From NCBI RefSeq assembly GCF_020520425.1, contig NC_079487.1, positions 113,618,141-113,682,140 on the forward strand: a DNA stretch of 64,000 nt, given 5' to 3'. This document shows, in pieces, positions 23,603 through 32,931 of this stretch. The notes below the pieces were generated by a model, which searched no databases, was not told where the DNA came from, and saw only the letters and a program-made list of their open reading frames with translations. A program made the position numbers and the translations under genes. Positions within the stretch are counted from its first letter, which is position 1. Each line of letters starts with the position of its first letter. This stretch comes from Spinacia oleracea (Eukaryota; Streptophyta; Magnoliopsida; Caryophyllales; Amaranthaceae).

Positions 23603-24062
23603 ACTATTGCAAAAACACAACATGAAAAGTCACAAAATGAAGATAAAATCAGCAACTTTTTTTTAAGGTAATAACCTTCACACAAGATCGCAACCCTAAT
23701 GAGTAATGACAGAATAAGATCAATAGTTCAAGACATTTAGTTCACTTCAGCTGAAAAAGTTACCAAATTCAACATATAGCTTCCAAAAAAAAAAGAACAG
23801 ATCAGGAAATCAACTATTTTTCACACAAATCACAGCTTAAACCCAATAAAGTTTAGTACAAGTAGACAAACCCAGTCCAAAATTCAGCATATCTCATACA
23901 AATCTAAGCTTAAAACCCAATAAAATGAGCATAAACACTTGAACAAGGAAATACCCAATTCAAAATTTCAACTAATTTCATACAAAACTCAGCTCAATAC
24001 TCAATATACTCAATAACATTAAAATACAGCAAAAAAAATTCTTGAGAAAATGAAAGAAATAC
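23603..24062 (-). other. Probable intron in the 5' leader of the GRAS gene
   Basis: On the minus strand a strong donor (CTCAG/GTATTT, junction at 24062/24063) and an acceptor (GCAATAG, around 23604) bracket AT-rich sequence just before the start codon. LISCL genes commonly have one 5'-leader intron. The upstream leader exon (about 24063-24200) is CT-rich on the coding strand. The exact acceptor is uncertain. Confidence 0.6.
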
Positions 24063-24200
24063 CTGAGCATAAATACTTCAAAGGAGGGAGAAAGAAGTTC
24101 AAAAGAGTCAACTTTCTGAGCTAAAACCCTTGAGCGAGAGAGAGAGAGAAAGAGAAGGATCTAGAAAGAGAAAAGTGGTATTGTATTGCAGAGATAAACA

Positions 24201-24697
24201 ACAGTTTTTATTTTGCAGAGATTCGGAATATGAAGCTCAGTGACTCAGTCACCCATTAAAATTGGTTTGATTTTATCGATTATTTTAATTAATTAATTAT
24301 TAATCAAGATTAGAGAGTGGCTCACTTTCTTAAACACACCCACTAATCTTTTGATTATTCTCAATCTTTGTCGTCTGTGATTAGCCACTAATTATTCGTT
24401 TATTTTGACGTTTGGCTTACCACATTGTCCGTTTACTTTTACAAGCAAGAATTAGGAAATGAATCCTATTTGTGAGAAAACTGAGAAAGCATATACTTTC
24501 GATTATTTGTGGTTGTTGTAATGTTGTGTCTTAAATCTTAATCAAGTCGCTTATCCCTTTAGTCCTTGACTTTTTTACTCTTTGTCAAAGGGTAAACAAT
24601 AACTTGACCAAATAAAATCAATTAATGTAATAATATTATAATATTATCTCCACCCAATACTAAAATGCTATGGACATTGTGGCGTGACTTTCAACTA
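24201..24697. other. GRAS gene promoter region and spacer
   Basis: AT-rich DNA directly upstream of the GRAS leader exon on the minus strand. No element or second gene is recognised. Confidence 0.4.
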
Positions 24698-25067
24698 CTC
24701 CCTCCGTTTCTTTTTGTTCGTTACGTTTGAACTTTTGCATGTTTATTAACGTATAATAAAGATTATTTTTTATTAAAAAAATAAACCCAAGTAAAACATC
24801 AATCCACTAATCACTACAACAACCAATAAGATTGGTTTATTTATCAAAATGAATAAATAATAGAAAAGCACAAAGATTGCTAACTTAACATACTTGAGAA
24901 AACGTAAAGAAAATTTAATGAGTTGAAAAAATTGGACCAATTAAAATTAAAAGATGGCACAAAAAATGATAGTATAGTGAGTTTATAAAAGGAAAGATTA
25001 TCCAAAGTAACAAACATTGTGAAACACCCTAAAAGAATACGTAAGAAACAAAAAGAAACGGAGGGAG
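24698..25067. mobile_element. Stowaway MITE
   Basis: Ends CTCCCTCCGTTTCTTTTTGT and CAAAAAGAAACGGAGGGAG are near-perfect inverses with TA on both sides (24696-24697, 25068-25069). 370 bp, non-coding. Confidence 0.9.
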
Positions 25068-25073
25068 TAATAT

Positions 25074-25166
25074 AATAAGTTTATAAAAGGAAATATTCTC
25101 TCACGTAACAAACATTGTGAAACACCCTAAAAGTAATACGTAACAAACAAAAAGAAAGGGAGGAAG
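25074..25166. repeat. Direct duplication of the right end of the Stowaway element
   Basis: The sequence from 'agtttataaaaggaaa' to 'aaagggaggaag' repeats the last ~90 bases of the preceding Stowaway (about 24975-25067) with a few changes. It is therefore a tandem copy of one end only, lying directly beside the Mutator-like element at 25192. Confidence 0.8.
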
Positions 25167-25191
25167 TACAAAGTAGAAGTAGTAACTTAAT

Positions 25192-25332
25192 CGGATTTTT
25201 CACCAAATGCCCCTGAGGTTTACTTTAATGCACCAAATACCCCTAAACTTTCCAAAATGCACCAAACACCCCTGACGTATGCAATAATATCATTAAATGC
25301 CCTTTTGTCTGACGGACGTTAACCCTCCGTTA
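25192..25332 (+). repeat. Left terminal inverted repeat (141 bp)
   Basis: Matches the inverse of 28366-28506 by eye at every position. Composed of three ~29-bp units followed by a GACGGACGTTAACCCTCCGT tail. Confidence 0.92.
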
Positions 25333-25673
25333 CCATGTTTTTACCTTGTTGCCCTTACTTGTCCTTTCTGGCGCCATATCAAAAAAGAAAAGAAAAAATT
25401 CAAAACCTAACTTCCCAACTTATTCCTCGACATTTCTCTCTGTTCTCTTACACCATTAGAGAGCACTTGAGTACCAAACCAAAGAGAGAGAAAGATCGAA
25501 ATTCGCTGGGATTTGTGTAAAACAACTCGCAATAGTTAGTCGAAGTAAATCCCCACGAAAAGATCGACAATTTGGTCCAAAAATCTGCAGTTTTCGCGAG
25601 TCCTACAAAAGTGGGTGCAAGGAGAGCAAAGGACTGGAATTTGTGGCTTCAACTTCATCAAAATTGTGTCAAG

Positions 25674-25896
25674 GTTAGTTCACTCAATTCGTTTCTTGTT
25701 CTTGGTGCTATTTTTTGCGAATTTTGCTTTGATTAGGGTTAGGGTTTTGCTAAAATCGTGATTTTTCCATGAGATGGGTTAACTTGAATTTTGGGGTGTT
25801 AATGGTAAAACATAGTGTCTGGTTGTGCTTTGTTGTTTTGCCTAATGATTTAGTTCATTAATTTGAATTTTTGTGTTGTGTTTATTGTTTGTATAG
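25674..25896 (+). other. Probable 5'-leader intron of the PB1-like gene
   Basis: Donor AAG/GTTAGT at 25671-25679 and acceptor TATAG/GATGG at 25892-25901 place an intron ending one base before the ATG. Its T-rich 3' half fits a plant intron. Confidence 0.65.
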
Positions 25897-25897
25897 G

Positions 25898-27172
25898 ATG
25901 GTCGCAATTTGGTTGTTATGTCATTATAATGATCGGAATTTTGATGTGAGGGTACAAGATACTGATGAAACGAACTACATGGATTTGGTTGATGACTTGT
26001 TTGATGATTCTATTAAGCAAGATGTTCTGATTCCCGATTTATTTAGATTGTTTTATGTTAATCCTAGTACGAATAAAAGAGTAGAATTGTTGAATGATGT
26101 TGGTTTGATGGGCATGTGGGGTTTATTTAAGCGCACAGATACTGTGGAAATATGGATAGAGAAGGCAAATGAGAAGGAAACTTCAATCCAATTTAGGACT
26201 GCAGTTAAGAAAAGGAAGGATAGGAAGGAAAGGAAGGTTGCAGAACTTAGAAGGAAAGCTGAGGAGTTTGAGAGGGAGAGGGAAGAGGAAAGGAGAAGGT
26301 TAGAAAGGGAGGCTGAGATTCAAAGGGATTTGGAGGAGCAATTGGCAAACACAGTGGCAGTTGAGGTGCCTGTGTATGATGTTGAGGATTTAAGCGTAGA
26401 GTACGTACGTGTTTACAGCTCACAACATGCTGACTGCTTTTCCCCGGGAGGTTCCCAGCCACCAAATACACAAAAAGAGCCTTCACCACCACCAAGAGAG
26501 CCCTCACCACCACCAAATAATCCATCACCACCACCAAGAAGTCCCTCACCACCACCAAATAATCCATCACCACCACCAAGAAGTCCCTCACCACCACCAA
26601 ATAATCCATCACCACCACCAAGAAGTCCCTCACCACCACCAACCTCACCACAGACACAACCACAGCAACAACAACAACAGACAGAACATCAGCAACAACA
26701 ACAAACAGAACATCAACAACAACAACAAACAGAACAACAGCAACACCAACCCACAGAACAGCAGCAACAACATCAAACAGAACACCAGCCAGATCAGACA
26801 CCCCCTCCTAACAGGGCTGAGTTAAACAAAGGGAGGGGTTTCAGAATTTCCAGAAGTCATGCTAAGAAGACGGGTGAGTTTGTTCCTAAGAAGAGGGGGG
26901 GAAGGCCTGCTGGTTCAAGGGTGAGGAAACCCACTGCATACAATGTGGAGGAAGAGGAGCAATGGGATGATGAGAGTGATGATGAAAATTTTGAGGAGAG
27001 TGAGAGTGATAGTGAAACTGGTTTCAACTCCGACGATTTAATTGACGAAGAAATTGAAGAAGATGAAGAACAAGATGTTCTTAAGGAGGTAATTTCTGAG
27101 AGAAGTTTTGAGGATCATTTAGATGGGAGTAATAAGCTGGATAATTTGTATGCAAATGGGAAAGTTGCATAA
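25898..27172 (+). CDS. Transposon-borne PB1-like, AT-hook protein with Pro/Gln-rich and acidic regions
   Basis: 424 aa from the ATG at 25898, chosen because the upstream in-frame codons fall in a likely leader intron. Residues 1-92 resemble the PB1-like fold found at the N-terminus of plant MuDR-class transposases (YMDLVDDLFDD, LFRLFYVNPSTNKRVELL, GMWGLFKRTDTVEIWIE). A charged, probably coiled-coil stretch (102-149) is followed by Pro-rich repeats of a 14-residue unit (195-249), a Gln-rich tract (254-298) and an AT-hook-like KKRGGRPAGSRVRKP (331-345). The tail (350-393) is strongly acidic. No transposase DDE domain or SWIM finger follows. I infer a DNA-binding or regulatory remnant of a transposase gene, or a captured host gene. 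It runs toward the minus-strand zinc-finger gene, 233 bp apart. Confidence 0.75.
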   Translation: MVAIWLLCHYNDRNFDVRVQDTDETNYMDLVDDLFDDSIKQDVLIPDLFRLFYVNPSTNKRVELLNDVGLMGMWGLFKRTDTVEIWIEKANEKETSIQFRTAVKKRKDRKERKVAELRRKAEEFEREREEERRRLEREAEIQRDLEEQLANTVAVEVPVYDVEDLSVEYVRVYSSQHADCFSPGGSQPPNTQKEPSPPPREPSPPPNNPSPPPRSPSPPPNNPSPPPRSPSPPPNNPSPPPRSPSPPPTSPQTQPQQQQQQTEHQQQQQTEHQQQQQTEQQQHQPTEQQQQHQTEHQPDQTPPPNRAELNKGRGFRISRSHAKKTGEFVPKKRGGRPAGSRVRKPTAYNVEEEEQWDDESDDENFEESESDSETGFNSDDLIDEEIEEDEEQDVLKEVISERSFEDHLDGSNKLDNLYANGKVA

Positions 27173-27405
27173 CTAGAAGTAAGTTTAGGATTCAGTTTAG
27201 TATTTCTGTTTTAAAGCTTAGGTTTATTTTGAAAAACAACTTAGGTTGTGGCACATTTTGGCATTTTTTTGTAAAGCTACCCACAACTTGATGTTCGGTT
27301 TATTTTGGAAACAAACTATTTCAGTTACGAGTTCAAAGACTTGCATATTATTGATAAATGAAATTCATGTGCTCGTGCCATTACAACCATCATTGTTTGT
27401 CTTGA

Positions 27406-27783
27406 TTACTTCTTTACTACAAACATTAGACACAAAAACATTACAATTCCTATTTTAATTGTTGCAGCTTGGAATTTTTTGAGCTCTTTCACTCTTTTCT
27501 TCAGTTTCTTCAGTTTGTCACTTATATTGTTGTTGTCTTCCGATGTTCCCTCATACTCTATATTGCTCTGTTGCTGTTGGTGTTGTTGATTTTGGTGTAG
27601 AACACTTCCTTTGCACCACATAAAATGGTTACAAGGATCACACTTGTAATATAGCCTCTGTGGATTTTTGGATGTCTCGGAGCTTTTTATTGCACATTTT
27701 TTGGAACAAATAGGACAACATTTGTTTGGAACAAGTATGTATGAAAACATATTGGATGATGATGTATTGGAACAAGAACTCAT
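27406..27783 (-). CDS. GRF-type zinc-finger protein with coiled coil and hydrophobic tail
   Basis: 125 aa. A GRF zinc finger (23-56) has the ligand pattern C23-x2-C26 and C48-x2-C51, the family signature NPQRLYYKC and the closing HFMW. GRF fingers bind single-stranded nucleic acid in known DNA repair proteins. A basic coiled coil (KKLKKRVKELKKF, ~91-103) leads to a short hydrophobic segment (IGIVMFLCLMFVV, ~110-122) near the C-terminus that could be a tail anchor. The ATG at 27783 is the first in frame. Upstream the same frame stays open as Pro/Gln/Asn-rich sequence apart from one TAA (27862-27864) but offers no start codon. The gene reads inward from the right end of the transposon and is convergent with the PB1-like gene. 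Confidence 0.75.
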   Translation of the reverse strand: MSSCSNTSSSNMFSYILVPNKCCPICSKKCAIKSSETSKNPQRLYYKCDPCNHFMWCKGSVLHQNQQHQQQQSNIEYEGTSEDNNNISDKLKKLKKRVKELKKFQAATIKIGIVMFLCLMFVVKK

Positions 27784-28175
27784 GCTGTGTTGTTGTTCTT
27801 GCTGCTCTGTTGTTGCTGCTTCTGTTGTTGATGCTTCTGTTGTTGCTGCTTCTGTTGTTTGTTATTGTTGTTGTTGTGTTGTGTTGTTCTTGCTGCTGGT
27901 GTTGTCTATTCTTGTTGTTGCTGTGTTGTTCTTGCTGCTGGTGTTGTGCTGTGTTGAAGTCCTTGATGCTGCTGCTATTGGTGTTTGTTCTTGTTGCTCT
28001 GCTGTCTTGTTATTCTTGTTGTTGCTGCTGCTGCTGTTGTTGTTTGTTCTTGCTGTTGCTGCTGCTGGTGTTGCAGGGTTCTGCTTGTTGTTGGTGCTCC
28101 TGTTGCAGTGTTCTGGTTGTGCAGGTGGGGGTTTGGGGTGGACTGTTTGTGCAGTTGGGGGGGATTGGGGTTTAG
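27784..28175 (-). promoter_or_regulatory. CAA/CAG-rich leader of the GRF-finger gene
   Basis: On the coding (minus) strand this ~390-base stretch is made of CAA, CAG and ACA triplets with almost no ATG and few G, an unstructured leader composition. It may instead be a former Pro/Gln-rich N-terminus of the protein. The far end (28080-28175) is C-rich on the same strand. Confidence 0.45.
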
Positions 28176-28202
28176 GGCAGTGTGGTGTTGTTGTTGGGTA
28201 TG

Positions 28203-28212
28203 GTATATATAA
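28203..28212 (-). promoter_or_regulatory. TATA box candidate for the GRF-finger gene
   Basis: TATATATA on the minus strand, between the right terminal repeat and the CAA-rich leader, is well placed to start a transcript near 28175. The motif also reads as a TATA box on the plus strand. Confidence 0.45.
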
Positions 28213-28365
28213 GGGAAATTAGTGTATGGGTGACTGCAACGGCTATATTATTCAAATTCAACGGCTAGTTTTTGGAAAAAAAATTACCAAACCTCAGGGG
28301 TATTTGGTGCTTTTTACCAAACCTCAGGGGTATTCGGTGCATTATGTTTTAACGAACTAACTGCC

Positions 28366-28506
28366 TAACGGAGGGTTAACGTCCGTCAGACAAAAGGGCA
28401 TTTAATGATATTATTGCATACGTCAGGGGTGTTTGGTGCATTTTGGAAAGTTTAGGGGTATTTGGTGCATTAAAGTAAACCTCAGGGGCATTTGGTGAAA
28501 AATCCG
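28366..28506 (-). repeat. Right terminal inverted repeat (141 bp)
   Basis: Inverse of 25192-25332. Further reiterated units immediately inside it (to about 28288) make the right subterminal region longer than the left. Confidence 0.92.
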
Positions 28507-28515
28507 TAACTTAAT

Positions 28516-30710
28516 TGGTAGTGTTCTTTGAGAACGTATGAACGGATTAAACTCTCATTGTTGTAACTCTTGGAAGGGTGACATTTGATTTAACTTAATG
28601 TTTTCACTATTATCTCTTCATATATGTATCCCTAAAGTTTATAAACTCCAAAAATAAAAAGTTTTAAAACTCCCTCCAATCCTCCATCCCTTAGTTGCTC
28701 AAATGGCTGTTTTGGGGTCAAATTTCTAACCATTGACCACGAATTATTAATTACGTATAGAAATTTATATAGTCATGTAAAAAAGTTAAATTCATTTCAA
28801 TGTAGATTTCTATAATATCAACGTTTTATAATTCTTTCACGTATTAAATTAGAGATATTTTTGTTTTTAGTCGGGTATTATAAAATATTTAATCGATAGA
28901 GTAATTTCATTATCATTATCATTTCTGGCTCACAATACCAAAAAAAAAAAAAAGTCGTATTCATGCTAGACAACTTTTGTTCTAATTGGTCATTTCTATC
29001 CTTATTCATTATTCTTAAAGCGATGATTAAATTTTACATAGGCCTAATCCAAAATTTCTACCAACTTATTTATTCAAATCATGGCAGTCCTTTTCAAGAA
29101 TGCAAATTTTTTATTATAATAACTAACCTTAAAAGAAATGCCAACATCCATACAAGAATTCTAGTACTCCTTAAAATTAGAAAAAGAGTACTAAAAGTTT
29201 TGTTAATGGGATAACCTTCAGCTGCCTATAAAGGTTAATTAAATGCACACCTTTTTTTTTTTTTTTTTGAGTCATTCCATCTTTGCTCACAATGATTCTT
29301 ATTCATCGCACCTTAATAAAGTTGACCATGGGAGGAATGACCCACTATGTCCGGTCCATCAGGCTTGTTTAAATAGTGGGATTGGACCATTTTTAAAAAA
29401 AAAATCAAAAATTTGGAACGGATATGAGAGAGATAATATTTTTCGTAGGTAAGCCCGCCCGACCTGTTTATAAAAAGTAAAATTATTTTATAATTTTTTA
29501 GTTAGTCTGTTATACATGTATTTTATTTTATTTTATTTTATTTTGCAAGTAATAGAACATTGGATTCTTAAACTTTTAGTGGGTAAAACTTTTTACTTTC
29601 ATTATTAACTTATCTATTTAAGACAAATAACTTGATTCTTTCTCACATTCTTATTAGCATATCCCACGATTTTAATTTTTCACTTTGTTTTATAGGATGG
29701 AACTCGAAAATTTAAGATTAATAAAAATTTAAACCATAAACATAAATTAATTAATTGTATTTAGTAAAAAGAAAAATAGTTTCAATCTCGTAAGCCCGCA
29801 GGCAAGCCCGACCCGTTTAATTGACAAGTACAAACAAGAAGTCAACCCTGCAAAAAAGGGCTTGATTTTTCCATTCTAGGCCCGTTTGACAAAAATATAA
29901 GCTTAAATCCGGTTTGTTACCCGTCCAAGCCTGCAAATGATCACCTCTACACCTTAACAACTTACTCTTATCAATTTATCATTTCCGATAAAGAAGAAAA
30001 AACATATTATGTAACATACCATATCCGGAGTATAAATAAATACAAACATGCCATAAAGTTATACTTAACCTCTGTTAAGTTTAGTGTAAAACGTTTTCAG
30101 TGAAAATTAGAAAACGCAATTCTAAACTATTTTTCCTATGTTTGGTTTCTTACAAGAAAATTAATAGAAAAATGAAAATTGGAGAAGATTAGGAAGAGGA
30201 AGGTAAGGGGAAAAAAGTGGAAAGTTGGTTTCCCTTTCTCTCAAATGAAAAAAGGTTTTCCACCTTTGAAGGAGTTATATGAAAAATCGTTTTCCATTCC
30301 TTGCCAAACCAAACAACGTAAAATGAGTGAAAATGTGATTTTTTTTCCTTCTGTGAAAGCGTTTTAAACCAAACCAAACAGAGCCTTAGGGGGTTTAGTT
30401 TGGTGTAAAATATTTTCCTACAAAATAATAGTTTTTTTTTTTCTTTTGAAAGTCATATCATGAATGAAAAATAGAAATACCTATAGCAATAAAGTAGATT
30501 TTGAAAATTAAAAAATATTTTGTGATTTTGGTTTTCAATTCTATAAAAAAAACAAAAATTTGGTAAAAAAAAACGATATCGAATGAGCCCTTAGTTGGAG
30601 GTTTTCTAAGACGATAATAAGTAGAGGACACTACTAGCAATAAAATAATGTTTTCAACAATTGTTGCATTCATTTGATACTATACAACATAGTTTGATAA
30701 AAGCAGGGTC
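28516..30710. other. AT-rich intergenic region
   Basis: No gene seen. A T-run at 29252-29270 and words such as 'aagcccgcccgacctg' (29451-29466) and 'caagcccgacccgttta' (29803-29819) look like decayed hAT-MITE sequence, but I could not define its ends. An 'accaaaccaaacagagcc' repeat-like tail occurs at 30367-30384. Confidence 0.4.
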
Positions 30711-30718
30711 ATAGCATT

Positions 30719-30821
30719 TTGTCATTTGGTACCAAACAACAACATAGTTTGGTACTCACAAGTTAACGTAGTTGCATTTTCATTTGGTACCAAACAACAT
30801 AGTTTGGTACTCACAAGTCAA
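30719..30821 (+). repeat. Two-copy ~50-bp direct repeat
   Basis: 'catttggtaccaaacaac' followed by 'atagtttggtactcacaagt' occurs twice in tandem (starting about 30723 and 30780). Each unit is itself a hairpin because TTTGGTACC and its inverse are present. Confidence 0.7.
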
Positions 30822-31768
30822 AGCCAGCTAGGAAATACGGACACGTCAGCTGAACCACGTGTCCCGCGTCAGACATATATTGGACAAAGATACTATGTGG
30901 ACAGGTAAAATTATGTGTACGGCACGCGGAATCAATCGTCCGGTATTTTTTCCGGACTCGGGGACACGGATCGGATACGCGACGGAGTCTTGTTGGACAC
31001 ATTTTAGACACATATTTCAATATATATTAGTCAAATTTTCATATTTTTACTTTCTTTTCTCAATTCTTTCAAAGGTCCACAAACTCATTCTCAAAAACTC
31101 AAACCCTCATACTCTTTGTTGTTGTGGTGCAGCCGTCAATACTTTACTCTTCAGATTTGTAACCTATCTTCCTATCGCTTCCTGTCTTAATTGGTAATTA
31201 AGCATGTATTTTTATTTTAAATATAACAAGTCAATTTATGATATATGCAGCTTTATATTTGTATTAATTTGTAATTAATCAATTGTGTCACTTTATATTT
31301 GGTGATTTGAATTGGGGATAAATTAAATAATTTATTTTTGTGGCAATATAATTATTTTTTGTTTTTAATTAATGATTTTGATCTCATCTATTTTGATATA
31401 TTATTTTTATTATTATTTTTCATGTCCACGTGTCCGTCATTTTTAATGGCGATTCCGTACCCGTATCGTATCCGTATCTGTGCTCGTAATCGTTTTGGTA
31501 CAACCTAGAGTCAAATGCAAATGTTTTTGTGGGTCAATCTCATTAAATGAGATGAAGTTACCATTTTAGCCTTATTATTGTCTTTGTGGACACTACTTAT
31601 TATTGTCTAAGACTTTCTCCCCTTATAGTTGTGGCATGGGGTGAAAAATAAATTTTGTCAATGATGAAAATAACTCTCTCAAGGTTAGAATCCATTCTAA
31701 AAAAAGGTAAACCAATCTTCTCCTCTACCTCTTTCTTCTCTCTCTTCCCTCTTCCCATCAATCCTCAC
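30822..31768. other. Intergenic region with remnants of a 'cacgtgtcc'-rich element
   Basis: Blocks at 30830-31020 and 31420-31500 share inverted 'acacgtgtcc' and 'cggatacg' words, suggesting the two ends of an old inverted-repeat element of ~0.7 kb. Ends and target duplication are not resolved. No gene seen. Confidence 0.4.
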
Positions 31769-32471
31769 TAGGCATGGGCATGTGATGGGTCTAGTTAGAC
31801 ACATGCTCATATTTTTCATGTGGACCATACCTGCCCCAAATTTTCTAGGTTTGAAAATTTCATACCCATACCCAAATCAGATGGATGTGGCAGATCTGGG
31901 GTCCAAATTTGGTCTGAAATTAATCTTGAGATTTTATTGATTTAGAGACCATATATAATATTTTAAAGCATTAATTTGACCATCATTTACCATCACATTT
32001 GTACATAAATATCATAAGTTAGGCTTCGTTATGTCTATCTTATTTCCACTTATTTAAGGAAAAATAAGTTTAGGAAAAATAAGGGGTTAGCCAATTATAT
32101 TTTATAGCTAAAATAAGTTTTGCTAAGTTCTAAAAAGTTCAAATAAGTCAAGATAAGATGAGTTCAGAAAAATTATGTGAAAAATTAGGTAAATAGAATG
32201 TACCCTTAATACACATTGCTTCCCTTACAATTCAACATAAAAATATGCCAAAAAATAGTTATATTAGTATGACTTATTATTTTAATAATTGAACGGATCC
32301 ATGGGTCGGATCTGGATAGGGTCTGGGTCTAAAAATATTGGACCCAAACTCGTAGTTAAAAAGTTGGCCTACATTCGCTTCAGATACAATGAATCTCAAA
32401 TAATTGGACACACACAAAAATGGGGCGGTTCCAACAAGATCTAGTCGGGTCTGAACCCATGCATATCCCTC
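31769..32471. mobile_element. hAT-type MITE with gggtct/gatctg-rich interior
   Basis: An exact 8-bp duplication ATCCTCAC (31761-31768 and 32472-32479) flanks imperfect ends (TAGGCATGGGCATG and CATGCATATCCCTC). The 703-bp interior has degenerate 'gggtctggatc'-type words near both ends and an AT-rich core. Non-coding. Confidence 0.75.
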
Positions 32472-32543
32472 ATCCTCACTCATCTACTCTCATTTTTCTT
32501 GTAAGGAACTATATAAAAAAAAAGTTATTTGAAATTGTGTTTT

Positions 32544-32931
32544 GGATTTTTTGTCATTTAACACCTTAGAAAAACTAGTTTTTGTAATTTAACACCTTAC
32601 TTATTTTTTATTGTTTTTAAACACCTTAAAAAACAAAAACATTTAGAAATCAATACCACTTGACAATTTTTGTTAGAAAAAACATTAGTTTTTAACTATG
32701 CTAAAGTTCCCACGGCATGATATGGTGGTAAACAACTCCTTCTACCATCAAATTATGCTTTGGAAGTTATAGCATGATTAAAAATCAACGTTTTTTTCTT
32801 ATGGAAATCGTTAAGCGGTGTTGATTTATAAATTTTTAGACTTTTAAGGTGTTTAAATATAATAAAAAATAAATAAGGTGTTTAATTACAAAAACTAATT
32901 TTTTTAAGGTGTTAAATGACAAAAAAAATCC
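32544..32931. mobile_element. Small Mutator-like MITE with reiterated 'taacacctta' arms
   Basis: The exact 9-bp duplication TTGTGTTTT (32535-32543 and 32932-32940) flanks ends starting GGATTTTTTGTCATTTAACA. Each ~90-bp arm carries three copies of a 'ttaacacctta' word spaced by ~30 bp. 388 bp, non-coding. It sits just upstream of the LINE fragment at 32960. Confidence 0.85.

Larger units (their letters stand above)
25192..28506. mobile_element. Young Mutator-like element carrying two convergent non-transposase genes
   Basis: The ends begin CGGATTTTTCACCAAATGCC and are flanked by an exact 9-bp duplication TAACTTAAT (25183-25191 and 28507-28515). The 141-bp terminal inverted repeats (25192-25332 and 28366-28506) look identical base for base. 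Each contains three ~29-bp reiterated units with 'caccaaatacccct' cores; two more units lie just inside the right repeat (28288-28345). The 3,315-bp body holds an intron-containing plus-strand gene starting near the left end and a minus-strand gene starting near the right end. This mirrors the convergent mudrA/mudrB plan of maize MuDR, but no MuDR/MULE transposase domain is present. Perfect ends and intact genes imply recent movement with trans-supplied transposase. Confidence 0.9.

Noticed and set aside
26247-26801. Minus-strand open frame of 184 codons, Val-rich
   Set aside because: Antisense of the Pro/Gln-rich repeats of the PB1-like gene, which has the better-supported protein on the other strand.
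27668-28222. 184-codon plus-strand open frame rich in Leu/Val/Cys
   Set aside because: It is the antisense of the CAA/CAG-rich leader of the GRF-finger gene; its composition comes only from GTT/GCT triplets.
29240-29400. Possible retroelement 3' end next to a T-run
   Set aside because: A poly-A-like run exists on the minus strand, but no target duplication, tRNA-like boxes or coding remnant could be found.
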